NCBI GenBank assembly: GCA_945877595.1
Contig: CAMDVN010000011.1
Coordinates: forward strand, 1 to 53,426
Source: Cyanobium sp. NIES-981
GTDB taxonomy: Bacteria; Cyanobacteriota; Cyanobacteriia; PCC-6307; Cyanobiaceae
Length of the DNA stretch: 53,426 nucleotides
Direction: 5' to 3'
Below are positions 27,797-36,668 of this stretch, piece by piece. A program made the translations under genes and the position numbers. Below the pieces are notes generated by a model that saw nothing but the letters and a program-made list of their open reading frames with translations, searched no databases and had not been told where the DNA came from. Within the stretch, counting starts at the first letter, position 1; each line of letters opens with the position of its first letter.

Positions 27797-28324
27797 TCAG
27801 ACCTGCTTGAGCGATTCTTGAACCTCTGGGGGCAGCATCTGGGCGTAGAGCCCGAAGCCGCTGGCCACCTTGATGTAGGCCTTGCGGAGCTTGTCTCCGT
27901 CTTGTTCAACAGCCGCCTCATCGAGCTGGGCGAGGGCCGTTTTCAGGGCGTTGGCCCGGTCGGTCGCCTCGGCCCGATTGGCCGGCAGTAGCCGCTGGTT
28001 GATGTAGAGCATCTCCCGGCTCACTTCCTGCATCGGACCATGGATCAGGTTGCGGGTGAAGGTCCAGTCCTTCTCGTTGACCAGGGCGGCGAGTTCGGGT
28101 AGACGGTTGCGGGCCGCGAGGAACCCCTCGGCCTGGCGCTCGATCGTGGCCATGTCTTCGGGGCTGATGCTGGGCGGCTTGCGGCTCTGGCCGCCATCAC
28201 AGGCGGCCAAGCTGAAGCACAGCACCACGGCCAGACAGGCCCCCAGCAGCCGGCGCAGCTGGTGAATCAGGCCAGAACCTGGGATCGGAGCTTGCGAAGC
28301 CTGAGAAGCCTGAGCAGAGACCAT
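27797..28324 (-). CDS. psbQ: Photosystem II protein PsbQ (CyanoQ), lipoprotein
   Basis: An extrinsic lumenal subunit that stabilises the oxygen-evolving complex. 175 residues from ATG 28324 (GTG/ATG at 28333 also possible). The hydrophobic signal ends in the lipobox LAAC, so the protein is anchored by lipid as in known CyanoQ. The mature part is a four-helix-bundle type sequence: DWTFTRNLIHGPMQEVSREM, NQRLLPANRAEATDRANAL, KAYIKVASGFGLYAQMLP. It is immediately upstream of the ThiO-like gene and probably co-transcribed with it. Confidence 0.9.
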   Translation of the reverse strand: MVSAQASQASQAPIPGSGLIHQLRRLLGACLAVVLCFSLAACDGGQSRKPPSISPEDMATIERQAEGFLAARNRLPELAALVNEKDWTFTRNLIHGPMQEVSREMLYINQRLLPANRAEATDRANALKTALAQLDEAAVEQDGDKLRKAYIKVASGFGLYAQMLPPEVQESLKQV

Positions 28325-28526
28325 GGCGCCCATCGACAGACAGATCAGGGGCGGAGTTTATCTGGCTCCTGTCGCCAGCGGCTTGGTCTGTAGCCCCTTG
28401 CAATCAGCAGCTCCAGGTGGTGAGCTAGCCCATTCTGGCTTTGGGGAGCCGGGCGGCCCAATGCCGATCCCGGTTTCTTGGGCCGTTCCGGCTTTTGGCC
28501 TCGTTTGTTGTTTCTTGACTGTTGTG

Positions 28527-29411
28527 ATGCATTCCCCGAGCGCCATTGTGTTGGTGATCTGCCCGGACCGGCCTGGTCTGGTCAGTGAGCTCTCGAGCTG
28601 GGTGGCGGCCAATGGCGGCAACATCCGCCACGCCGACCACCACACCGATGCGGGAGCCGGTCTGTTCCTGAGCCGCATTGAGTGGACGCTGGAAGGCTTC
28701 GGCCTGCCGAGGGCCGCCATCCCCCCGGCGATTGCAGCCCTGGCCGAGCGGCTGGGGGGCGAGGGGCAGGTCTACTTCTCGGATGTGATTCCCCGGGTGG
28801 CCATTTTCGTGAGCAAGCAGGACCACTGCCTGCTCGATTTGCTCTGGCGTACCCGGGCCGGGGAGCTGGCGATGCAGGTGCCCCTGGTGGTGTCCAACCA
28901 CAACGACCTGCGCGCGGTGGCCGAAGACTTCGGCGCCCGCTTTGTGCATCTGCCGATCACGGCGGCCACCAAGGCCGAGGTGGAGGCCCAGCAGCTCGCC
29001 CTGCTTGAGGAGGAGCGGATCGAGCTGGTGGTGCTGGCCAAGTACATGCAGGTGATCAGCCCCACCTTTCTGGCCCGTTTTAATGGCAGCAGCGACGACA
29101 ACCCGGCGACCAATCGGGTCATCAATATCCACCATTCTTTCCTGCCCGCCTTCATGGGAGCCCAGCCCTATCACCGGGCCTGGGAGCGGGGTGTGAAGCT
29201 CATCGGAGCCACGGCTCACTACGTGACCGAGGAGCTCGACGGCGGACCGATTATCGAGCAGGCCACGGTGCCGGTCAGCCACCGCGACGGGGTCGACGAC
29301 CTGATCCGCAAGGGCCGTGACTGCGAACGGCTGGCGCTCTCGCGGGCTCTGCGGCTGCATTTGCGGCGCCAGGTGATGGTGTATCGCGGCCGCACGGCGG
29401 TGTTTGCCTGA
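28527..29411 (+). CDS. purU: Formyltetrahydrofolate deformylase
   Basis: Hydrolyses 10-formyl-THF to THF and formate. N-terminal ACT-like domain (LVICPDRPGLVSELSSWVA, with GNIRHADHHTDAGAGLF), then a formyltransferase-type domain with INIHHSFLPAF, GAQPYHRAWERGVKLIG and TAHYVTEELDGGPII carrying the catalytic Asn, His and Asp. ATG 28527 gives 294 residues, the usual size; the frame is open back to 28323 but those residues do not fit. Formate from PurU can feed PurT, encoded at 16439. Divergent from psbQ. Confidence 0.94.
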   Translation: MHSPSAIVLVICPDRPGLVSELSSWVAANGGNIRHADHHTDAGAGLFLSRIEWTLEGFGLPRAAIPPAIAALAERLGGEGQVYFSDVIPRVAIFVSKQDHCLLDLLWRTRAGELAMQVPLVVSNHNDLRAVAEDFGARFVHLPITAATKAEVEAQQLALLEEERIELVVLAKYMQVISPTFLARFNGSSDDNPATNRVINIHHSFLPAFMGAQPYHRAWERGVKLIGATAHYVTEELDGGPIIEQATVPVSHRDGVDDLIRKGRDCERLALSRALRLHLRRQVMVYRGRTAVFA

Positions 29412-29416
29412 TCTGA

Positions 29417-31147
29417 TCAGGCTGCCCCAGCCCCAGCCTCAGCTCCACTGAGGGCCTCCAGGCGGTGCCTGGCCAGGGTGGCCGTTGGCAGGGGGCCTTC
29501 CAGGTGAGACCAGGGCAGGACCTGATCGGGGTTCCAGGTGGCGTGGATCACCGAGTCCCAGGGGGGGGGTGGCTGGGTGTCCCAGCTGAGGGACACCTGG
29601 GCGGGCACCTCAGGGCCCTCCCCGGCCAGCACAGCCCGGTAGGCGGCTTTCCAGCCGCCAAGGCTGTCGTGGGATCCGCGGGCGGCGGCGATCACCGGCG
29701 CCAGGCGTCGATCGCTGCGGGCCAGCAGGGCCTGGATCACGCTCCAGCCGTAGCTCTCGGGCCGCAGCTCGATGCCTTTGGGTTTGAGGCGCTTGGCCAG
29801 CAGCTTGAGGCGCTTCTCGGCATCCGAGCGCACGCCTTCCCACTGAAACGGGGTGTGGGCTTTGGGCACGAAGGTGCTCACCCCGAAGGACAGGCGCAGC
29901 CCCGGGGTGGCTTTTTTGAGGGCTAGCAGCAGTTCGGCGGTGGCCTCCACATCGGCCTCCTGCTCGGTGGGCAGGCCCACCATCCCGTAGAGCTTGAGGC
30001 CCGTAAGGCCGCCTTCTTTGGCATAGCGGGCGGCGGCGTAGATCTCTTCGGTGGCGAGTTTTTTGTTGACCACCTCCCGCAGGCGCTCGCTGCCGCTCTC
30101 AATCGCGATGGTGAGTGACTTGCTGCCCCGTTTGGCCAGGATGCGCCCCAGCTCGGGGGTCACCGTGGCGGCCCGTACCGAGCTCACGCTCACCCGGGTG
30201 CCCTCGAAACGGTCTTGATTGAGCCAGCTCAGCAGCTCGCCAAACTGGGGATGCTGGGTGACCGAAGCCCCCAGCAGGCCGAGCCGCTGGGTGGCCGTTA
30301 GCCCCTTGTCCACCGCCGGGATCAGGCCATCGTCGAGGCTGGCGGTGCGAAATGGCAACGTGAGGTAGCTGGCCAGGCAGAAGCGGCAGAGCTCCGGGCA
30401 GCTGCGCACAACCTCGACCATGTGGATGCTGGGCCAGGCCGCCTCGGGGGTGATCACCGTGGAGTGGCTGAGGGTGTTGCCGCGCCAGGTCTGTTTGGCG
30501 ATTGTGGCCGGGATCGGCAGCCCGTTGTCATGGCGTTGGCCATCGCCGCCCTCGACCGTACTGGCGTCGATTGGGTTTATGGCCAGCAGCTTGCCGTCTG
30601 AGCTGTAGCGCGGCGCGTAGAGCGCCGGCACATAAATTCCCGGCACCTGGGCCAGGCGCCGCAGCCGTTCTGGCCGGGGTGCTGCGCGGCAAGCCTGCAG
30701 GGCATCGATGAAGGCCGGTAGCAGCAGCTCGCCATCGCCGAGCAGCACCGCGTCAAAAAATGGTGCCAAGGGCTCGGGGTTGGCGGTGAGCACCGGCCCG
30801 CCGCCAAACACGATTGGATCGGTGTCGCCCCGGGCGGCGGCCCAGATCGGGATGCGTTGCTGCTCGAGCAGATCCAGTAGCACCGGTCCATCGAGCTCCC
30901 AGCTCAGCGAGAGGCCAAACAGGTCGAGGTGGGCTCCGCGGCCGCGCTGGCCCCCATGGGCGGGATCCCCCTGGTCGGTGAACAGGCGCCGCACATCGAC
31001 ATCGGGCCGCTGGGCCAGGCTGGCCCACACCACCTGGTAGCCCAGGCTGGTGATGCCCACCGTGTAGGTGCTGGGGAAGGCCAAAACGGCGCGCAGGGCC
31101 CCGGCTTCGGGTACCGCCGGCTCAAACAGCAGGGTTTCCTGGTTCAT
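29417..31147 (-). CDS. B12-binding-domain radical SAM protein (TIGR03960-like), unknown substrate
   Basis: 576 residues. The N-terminal half resembles a cobalamin-binding fold (FPSTYTVGITSLGYQVVWASL; FGLSLSWELDGPVLLDLLEQ; VFGGGPVLTANPEPLAPFFD). The radical SAM [4Fe-4S] motif is CPELCRFC near residue 250, followed by IAIESGSERLREVVNKKL and GLPTEQEADVEATAELL, typical of this superfamily. Similar proteins are widespread in cyanobacteria without a proven reaction. It converges with purU with a five-base gap and overlaps the PIN-domain toxin gene start by four bases. Confidence 0.85.
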   Translation of the reverse strand: MNQETLLFEPAVPEAGALRAVLAFPSTYTVGITSLGYQVVWASLAQRPDVDVRRLFTDQGDPAHGGQRGRGAHLDLFGLSLSWELDGPVLLDLLEQQRIPIWAAARGDTDPIVFGGGPVLTANPEPLAPFFDAVLLGDGELLLPAFIDALQACRAAPRPERLRRLAQVPGIYVPALYAPRYSSDGKLLAINPIDASTVEGGDGQRHDNGLPIPATIAKQTWRGNTLSHSTVITPEAAWPSIHMVEVVRSCPELCRFCLASYLTLPFRTASLDDGLIPAVDKGLTATQRLGLLGASVTQHPQFGELLSWLNQDRFEGTRVSVSSVRAATVTPELGRILAKRGSKSLTIAIESGSERLREVVNKKLATEEIYAAARYAKEGGLTGLKLYGMVGLPTEQEADVEATAELLLALKKATPGLRLSFGVSTFVPKAHTPFQWEGVRSDAEKRLKLLAKRLKPKGIELRPESYGWSVIQALLARSDRRLAPVIAAARGSHDSLGGWKAAYRAVLAGEGPEVPAQVSLSWDTQPPPPWDSVIHATWNPDQVLPWSHLEGPLPTATLARHRLEALSGAEAGAGAA

Positions 31148-31584
31148 GCCGGGATGCGCTCCAACGCCGCATCGCCGCCGACCACGGCCCGGGTACTCAA
31201 GTGTCGATCCAGGCTTGCGAGCACGCCGCCATGGTGCATGGCCAAGGCCAACAGGTACGTGTCGGTGATCTGGTTGGCATCGATTAGCGCCGTCGGTTCC
31301 ACGTGGGGCAGGGCCAGCAGGCTTGGGGCTTCGCGCCAGTACACGTGCTGTGGGTGGGTGATCAGTTGGTCAAGAATGGTGCTGATCGAGGCCGGACTTC
31401 CAGTGGCGTTGGGATAACGCGGATGGCCCACGATGCGCAGCACCGCGTTCTGGGTCAGAGCACAACTGGCCCAGGGGGCCGAGCCCCGGGTTGCAAACCA
31501 CTGATGGGCGGCTTCATGGTGGACATGCCGTGGATCGATCAGGGCGATCAGCACATTCACATCCAGCAGAGCCACACCGCTCAT
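31144..31584 (-). CDS. PIN-domain ribonuclease toxin (VapC-type)
   Basis: 146 residues with the PIN acidic residues: LLDVNVLIALIDP at the N-terminus, an Asp in QITDTYLLALAMHHGG and another in LASLDRHLSTRAV. VapC toxins cut specific RNAs until bound by their antitoxin. ATG 31584 overlaps the stop of the upstream antitoxin gene by four bases (ATGA), the classic arrangement of a toxin-antitoxin operon. Its 3' end overlaps the radical SAM gene start. Confidence 0.88.
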   Translation of the reverse strand: MSGVALLDVNVLIALIDPRHVHHEAAHQWFATRGSAPWASCALTQNAVLRIVGHPRYPNATGSPASISTILDQLITHPQHVYWREAPSLLALPHVEPTALIDANQITDTYLLALAMHHGGVLASLDRHLSTRAVVGGDAALERIPA

Positions 31585-31826
31585 GCCGATTCGTCGCGCA
31601 GGGTGTTGACCAGCTCAAGATCCACCGGGGCGCCGCTCTCTTGGATCGGCAGCAGGGGGAGGCCGTTCCGGCTGGATGCTGCCAAACGTCGCGGGGTGGC
31701 CACAGGCGCCGCCAGAGCTTCGCGGGCTAGGGCGCTGATCACGCTGCCCAGGGGCTGGCGTCGCTGGCGGGCCAGCACCTTGGCGGCGGCCAGCACGTCG
31801 TCGTCCAGGCTCAGGGTGGTCCGCAT
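31581..31826 (-). CDS. Ribbon-helix-helix antitoxin (VapB-type)
   Basis: From ATG 31826, 81 residues: MRTTLSLDDDVLAAAKVLAR is a typical ribbon-helix-helix DNA-binding start, followed by QPLGSVISALAREAL and a proline-rich C-terminal tail that would wrap the toxin. ATG 31847 would add seven residues; the longer frame to 32060 runs through tandem repeats and is not a likely protein. Such antitoxins repress their own operon, so the repeats at 31885-31938 may include the operator. Confidence 0.8.
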   Translation of the reverse strand: MRTTLSLDDDVLAAAKVLARQRRQPLGSVISALAREALAAPVATPRRLAASSRNGLPLLPIQESGAPVDLELVNTLRDESA

Positions 31827-31884
31827 CTGATGCGTTGCATCAGGCATCAGCCTAGTGTCTGGGCCGCTTTGCTGAGTTCTGGGC

Positions 31885-31938
31885 TGTGAACACCTTCTGG
31901 GCTGTGAACATCTTCTGGACTGTGAACATCTTCTGGGC
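31885..31938. repeat. Three tandem 18-bp repeats upstream of the toxin-antitoxin operon
   Basis: Units at 31885-31902, 31903-31920 and 31921-31938, consensus TGTGAACATCTTCTGGGC with one change in each of the first two. A partial unit (TCTGGGC) precedes them. They lie 40 to 110 bases upstream of the antitoxin start. They could be operators or only slippage repeats. Confidence 0.85.
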
Positions 31939-32056
31939 CAGGGGATCGTCGGGCTGTTGACGGGTCTGGGGCTTGCGTCGAGGTTCTGGATGCTCGTTTC
32001 CTTTTTCGGGCGAGCAATGGACGCAAGCCTTCCCTGTCGAAAGCGGTCACATCGGG

Positions 32057-34675
32057 TCACGCCTCCGACAGCACCAACGCCTCCTCTGCGGCGCTCACCA
32101 CCCGGCCGCTGTCTTCGAAGCCATCGATCTGGTCGAAGTTGAGGTAGCGGTAGAGCTCGGCGCCAAAGGGGTCAATGCGCGCGGCGGCGATGGCCAGGTA
32201 TTCGGGCTTGCTGGGGATCCGGCCCAGCTGGGCGCACACCGCTGCCAGTTCGGCGCTGCCCAAGTACACCTGGGCGCCGTTGCCGAGCCGGTTGTTGAAG
32301 TTGCGGGTGCTGGTGGAAAACACGGTGGTGTTGTCATCCACGCGAGCCTGGTTGCCCATGCAGAGCGAGCAGCCGGGCATCTCCATGCGCGAGCCCGCGG
32401 CTTCAAAGATGGCGTAGTAGCCCTCTTGCTTGAGCGTCTCTTCATCCATGCGGGTGGGCGGGCAGACCCAAAGCCGGGCCGCGTTGGCGCCCTGGCCCTC
32501 GAGCACATTGGCGGCGGCGCGGTAATGACCGATGTTGGTCATGCAGGAGCCGATGAACACTTCATCAATGTTGGCCCCGGCCACTTCGCTCAGGGTTTTG
32601 ACGTTGTCGGGATCGTTGGGGCAGGCCACGATTGGCTCGGTGATCGCATTGAGGTCGATCTCGATGACCGCGGCGTAGTCGGCATCAGGGTCGGCTGCGA
32701 GCAGCTGCGGATTGGCGAGCCAGGCCTCCATTGCTTTGATGCGGCGGGCCAGGGTGCGGGCATCGCCGTAGCCCCGGGCAATCATGTTTTTCAACAGCGC
32801 CACATTGCTGCGCAAGTATTCACTCACCGTCTCCGCGGAGAGCTTGATCGTGCTGCCGGCACAGGAGCGTTCGGCGGTGGCATCGGTGAGCTCAAACGCC
32901 TGCTCGAGTTTGAGATCGGGCAGCCCCTCGATCTCCATGATGCGGCCGTTGAAGACGTTCTGCTTGCCCTCCTTGGCCACGGTGAGGAGCCCCTGCTGGA
33001 TCGCCACATGGGGAATGGCATTCACCACATCGCGCAGGGTCACGCCGGGTTGCAGCTGTCCTGTGAACTTGACCAGCACGGATTCGGGCATGTCGAGTGG
33101 CATGGCGCCGATCGCGGCGGCAAAGGCCACCAGGCCCGATCCCGCCGGAAACGAGATCCCGAGTGGGAAGCGGGTGTGACTGTCGCCGCCGGTGCCGACG
33201 GTGTCGGGCAGCAGCATGCGGTTGAGCCAGCTGTGGATGATGCCGTCACCGGGACGCAGGGCCACGCCCCCCCGCGAGGCCATGAACGCAGGCAACTCGG
33301 CGTGGGTTTTGAGGTCGACCGGCTTGGGGTAGGCGGCGGTGTGGCAAAAACTCTGCATCACCAAATCGGCGCTGAAGCCCAAACAGGCCAGCTCTTTCAT
33401 CTCATCGCGGGTCATGGGCCCGGTGGTGTCTTGGGATCCGACGGTGGTCATCAGTGGTTCGCAGCTGGTGCCGGGTCGCACTCCCGCCAGGCCGCAGGCT
33501 TTGCCCACCATCTTTTGGGCCAGGGTGAAGCCCTTGCCGGTGTTGGCCGGGGCCACCGGGCGAATGAACAGATCGGAGGCCGGTAGGCCCAGCTGGGCGC
33601 GCACCTTGTCGGTGAGGGAGCGGCCGATCAGCAGGGGGATGCGCCCGCCGGCGCGCACCTCATCGGCGATGGTGCTGGGCTTGAGCTCAAAGCGGGCCAC
33701 GATGGCGCCGGCGTTGGGCTCGCCGGCCGCGCGCTCGATTGTGCCGGCGTGGGGGCGAATGGTGATCACATCGCCGCTCTGCAGGGCGCTCACGTCGCAC
33801 TCAATCGGCAGGGCGCCCGAGTCCTCAGCGGTGTTGAAAAAAATCGGCGCGATCTTGCCTCCCAAAATGACGCCGCCGCCCCGTTTGTTTGGAACGTGGG
33901 GAATCTTGGCGCCGGTGTGCCACAACACCGAATTGATCGCCGATTTGCGTGAGCTGCCTGTGCCCACCACATCGCCCACGTAGGCGACTGGGTGGCCCTT
34001 GGTTTTGAGCTGGTCGATCAGCGCGAGGCCGCCCGGCATGCGGGTCTCCAGCATCGCCATGGCGTGCAGGGGGATGTCGGGGCGGGTGGTGGCGTGGGTG
34101 GCCGGCGAGAGGTCGTCGGTGTTGGTCTCCCCCTCGACTTTGAACACCGTGACGGTGATGGCGGCCGGCAGCTCCGGCTTGACGGTGAACCACTCGGCGG
34201 CGGCCCAGCTGTTGGTCACCTGCTTGGCGTAGGGGTTGGTTTCGGCCAGCTCCAGCACATCGTGGTAGGCGTCGTAAACCAGCAGGGTCTTGCTGAGGCC
34301 CGTGGCTGCCGCCGCGGCAATCGGCGCTTCGGGGTTGCTGAGCAGCTCGATTAGGGCGCTCACGTTGTAACCGCCGATCATGGTGGCGAGCAGCTCCACG
34401 GCCTGCAGGGGGCTTACCAGGGGGCAGGGAGTGTCGCCCTTGGCCACGGCCGCCAGCCAGCTGGCCTTCACGTAGGCCGCCTCATCAACCCCTGGGGGGA
34501 TCCGCTCGCTCAGCAGGTCGAGGAGAAAGGCCTCTTCGCCGGCGGGGGGCGTAGCCAGCAGCTCGGTCAGGGCGCCGGTTTGCTCGGCGCTCAGGGGCAG
34601 GGCAGGCACCCCCAGGGAGGCCCGCTCGGTGGCGGCGGCCCGGTAGTCGGCAAGAAACGTGCTGGCAGCGGACAT
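32057..34675 (-). CDS. acnB: Aconitate hydratase B (bifunctional with 2-methylisocitrate dehydratase activity in some species)
   Basis: Converts citrate to isocitrate through cis-aconitate with a [4Fe-4S] cluster. 872 residues, normal for AcnB. Cluster cysteines are in [15 protein letters not shown] and [13 protein letters not shown]; other landmarks are [34 protein letters not shown] and [13 protein letters not shown]. The HEAT-like N-terminal domain characteristic of AcnB precedes the swivel domain. It stands alone between the toxin-antitoxin pair and a channel-like gene, as the only TCA-cycle enzyme in the window. Confidence 0.97.
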   Translation of the reverse strand: MSAASTFLADYRAAATERASLGVPALPLSAEQTGALTELLATPPAGEEAFLLDLLSERIPPGVDEAAYVKASWLAAVAKGDTPCPLVSPLQAVELLATMIGGYNVSALIELLSNPEAPIAAAAATGLSKTLLVYDAYHDVLELAETNPYAKQVTNSWAAAEWFTVKPELPAAITVTVFKVEGETNTDDLSPATHATTRPDIPLHAMAMLETRMPGGLALIDQLKTKGHPVAYVGDVVGTGSSRKSAINSVLWHTGAKIPHVPNKRGGGVILGGKIAPIFFNTAEDSGALPIECDVSALQSGDVITIRPHAGTIERAAGEPNAGAIVARFELKPSTIADEVRAGGRIPLLIGRSLTDKVRAQLGLPASDLFIRPVAPANTGKGFTLAQKMVGKACGLAGVRPGTSCEPLMTTVGSQDTTGPMTRDEMKELACLGFSADLVMQSFCHTAAYPKPVDLKTHAELPAFMASRGGVALRPGDGIIHSWLNRMLLPDTVGTGGDSHTRFPLGISFPAGSGLVAFAAAIGAMPLDMPESVLVKFTGQLQPGVTLRDVVNAIPHVAIQQGLLTVAKEGKQNVFNGRIMEIEGLPDLKLEQAFELTDATAERSCAGSTIKLSAETVSEYLRSNVALLKNMIARGYGDARTLARRIKAMEAWLANPQLLAADPDADYAAVIEIDLNAITEPIVACPNDPDNVKTLSEVAGANIDEVFIGSCMTNIGHYRAAANVLEGQGANAARLWVCPPTRMDEETLKQEGYYAIFEAAGSRMEMPGCSLCMGNQARVDDNTTVFSTSTRNFNNRLGNGAQVYLGSAELAAVCAQLGRIPSKPEYLAIAAARIDPFGAELYRYLNFDQIDGFEDSGRVVSAAEEALVLSEA

Positions 34676-34789
34676 CGCGGCAGGCTGTCCGGGATGGGTC
34701 CCGGGCGATCAGAAGAAATCCATTGTTGACGGACGCCTGCCCAAGGTTGGTCGCAACCGCTTCATCCCTGGTTGCTAGAGCGCAATGAC

Positions 34790-35479
34790 TCAGCGCTGAC
34801 GCAGGGTGTTTGGCGTCCGCCTGAGAACCCCGATCACCCGGTCCTGGTTGAAGCTGACCAGCACGTAAACCGCGAGGATCAACACGGAAGGTACGAAAGG
34901 CCACCGTATATCAACAATGCGAACAGCATGAAAAGCGGTGTTTAAGGCAAAGAATAGGCTTCGATTTTGGGCTTCTTTGCTGATCAGCCTGAGGCTTGGC
35001 AGGGCGTGATAATCTTCTGCGCTGCGTCCGATGAGATAGAGCAAAAAGTACATTAGGAACATCAGCAGCCAGCCGAAAGCTCCCAGGGTTGGGTATAGTT
35101 TGTGTTCGACCCAAAAATGGCTAACATTAATATCTTTGAAAATGGCCCCAGACCAAGGGGGGATTAGACAGATGATCCCGAGCAGCAGCCCTGTGTAGAT
35201 ATTTTGCTTGCGATTCTTGCTGTTTGATAGGACGAGAATGGAGCGGTGAAAGCACCAGGCCTCGTACAAAACGAGAAGGGTTAAAAGATAAAAGCTGACC
35301 TGGTAAAAGCCGATGAATAGAAAATGGGCTTTTTGCGTTGTTTCGAATAGTTTGAAAGAGTCGCTGAGCATGTCGGGCAGCAGCAACGCCAGCACGGTCA
35401 TCGCGATGGCGTACAAGGCGTCGATCAGGCCCACCCATTGGTCGGGTTTCGGTGCGCCGATGTGTCTGAAGGGAAGCAT
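34790..35479 (-). CDS. TMEM175/DUF1211-like integral membrane protein
   Basis: 229 residues from ATG 35479. About six hydrophobic segments, the first containing VGLIDALYAIAMTVLALLLP, which resembles the FSD-box region (DAxxAIAMT) of TMEM175-type potassium-permeable channels. The canonical Phe-Ser of the box is replaced here by Leu-Ile, so ion selectivity is uncertain. Codon use is more AT-rich than the neighbours, hinting at later acquisition. The frame is open to 35608, but that would run across the aroF-type gene start. Confidence 0.75.
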   Translation of the reverse strand: MLPFRHIGAPKPDQWVGLIDALYAIAMTVLALLLPDMLSDSFKLFETTQKAHFLFIGFYQVSFYLLTLLVLYEAWCFHRSILVLSNSKNRKQNIYTGLLLGIICLIPPWSGAIFKDINVSHFWVEHKLYPTLGAFGWLLMFLMYFLLYLIGRSAEDYHALPSLRLISKEAQNRSLFFALNTAFHAVRIVDIRWPFVPSVLILAVYVLVSFNQDRVIGVLRRTPNTLRQR

Positions 35480-35597
35480 GGTTGCTGACAGCCAGGTTTT
35501 GCGGCACTTGGACGAGTCTCGCAGGCTTGCTTCTGGGTCAACGCCTCTCGCTTCTAGGCTTGAATCCTGTGCGTCTGGGGTCACCCCCGCCCCCGCC

Positions 35598-36668
35598 ATG
35601 CTGCCCACATCCGATCTGCACGTGGTGGAAACCCGGCCGCTGGTGCCGCCAGCGCTGCTGCACCGCGACTTGCCCTTGAGCGAGGCCGGGGCAGCGACGG
35701 TTCGGCAGGCGCGCGAGCGGATTCAGGCGATCCTGCATGGCCGCGATGATCGTCTGCTGGTGATCGTGGGGCCGTGCTCGGTCCATGACGCCGCGGCTGC
35801 CCAGGAGTACGCCAACGCCATCGCCCAGCTGCGCCATCAACACCGCGAGCAGCTCGAGGTAGTGATGCGGGTCTACTTCGAGAAGCCACGCACCACCGTG
35901 GGCTGGAAGGGGCTGATCAATGACCCTCACCTCGACGGCAGCTACGACATCAACACCGGCCTACGGCTAGCTCGGGGCCTGCTGCTGCACTTGGCCGAGT
36001 TGGGCCTGCCGGCGGCCACCGAACTGCTCGATCCGGTGGTGCCCCAGTACATTGCCGATCTGATCAGCTGGACCGCCATTGGTGCCCGCACCACGGAAAG
36101 CCAGACCCACCGCGAGATGGCATCGGGGCTATCAATGCCGATCGGCTTCAAGAACGGCACCGACGGCAGCGTCAGCACCGCGGTGAACGCGATCGAGGCC
36201 TCAGCCCGGCCGCACCATTTTCTGGGGATCAACAGCGACGGCGCCGCCGCGATCGTGAGCACCACCGGCAACCCTGACGGCCATCTGGTGCTGCGGGGTG
36301 GGAAGAGCGGCTCCAATTACCACGTGGAGGCCGTTGACAAGGCCTCGCTGTCGCTCGAGGCTGCCGGCCTACCCCACCGGCTGATGGTGGATTGCAGCCA
36401 TGGCAACTCCAACAAGGATTACCGGCGTCAGGGGGAGGTGTTGCGGGCGATCGCCGAGCAGATGATTGCCGGCTCCACCAAGTTGATGGGGGTGATGATC
36501 GAGAGCCATTTGGTGGCCGGCAATCAGAAGCTCCCCGATGATCTGAGCCAGCTCACCTATGGCCAGAGCATCACCGATGCCTGCATCGACCTGGCGACCA
36601 CCACCGAGCTCCTGGCTGAGCTGGCGCTAGCGGTTCAGAGCGCCAGGCTGCTCCCCTTCAGGAGCTGA
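35598..36668 (+). CDS. 3-deoxy-7-phosphoheptulonate synthase (class I DAHP synthase)
   Basis: First step of the shikimate pathway, joining PEP and erythrose-4-phosphate. 356 residues from ATG 35598. Class I (AroF/G/H) motifs: VIVGPCSVHD, YFEKPRTTVGWKGLINDPHL, GARTTESQTHREMASGLS, PIGFKNGTDG and MVDCSHGNSNKDY. The N-terminal extension is that of feedback-regulated enzymes; which aromatic acid inhibits it cannot be read safely. Its stop overlaps the convergent kinase-like gene by 11 bases. Works upstream of AroE, encoded at 22406. Confidence 0.95.
   Translation: MLPTSDLHVVETRPLVPPALLHRDLPLSEAGAATVRQARERIQAILHGRDDRLLVIVGPCSVHDAAAAQEYANAIAQLRHQHREQLEVVMRVYFEKPRTTVGWKGLINDPHLDGSYDINTGLRLARGLLLHLAELGLPAATELLDPVVPQYIADLISWTAIGARTTESQTHREMASGLSMPIGFKNGTDGSVSTAVNAIEASARPHHFLGINSDGAAAIVSTTGNPDGHLVLRGGKSGSNYHVEAVDKASLSLEAAGLPHRLMVDCSHGNSNKDYRRQGEVLRAIAEQMIAGSTKLMGVMIESHLVAGNQKLPDDLSQLTYGQSITDACIDLATTTELLAELALAVQSARLLPFRS

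Noticed and set aside
31827-32060. Longer antitoxin start at 32060
   Set aside because: The added residues come from translating the 18-bp tandem repeats (repeated RRCSQP); the ribbon-helix-helix fold begins at the 31826 start.
31973-33586. 537-codon plus-strand frame opposite acnB
   Set aside because: AcnB on the minus strand has all catalytic motifs; this frame is a codon-bias artefact rich in His, Gly and Ala.
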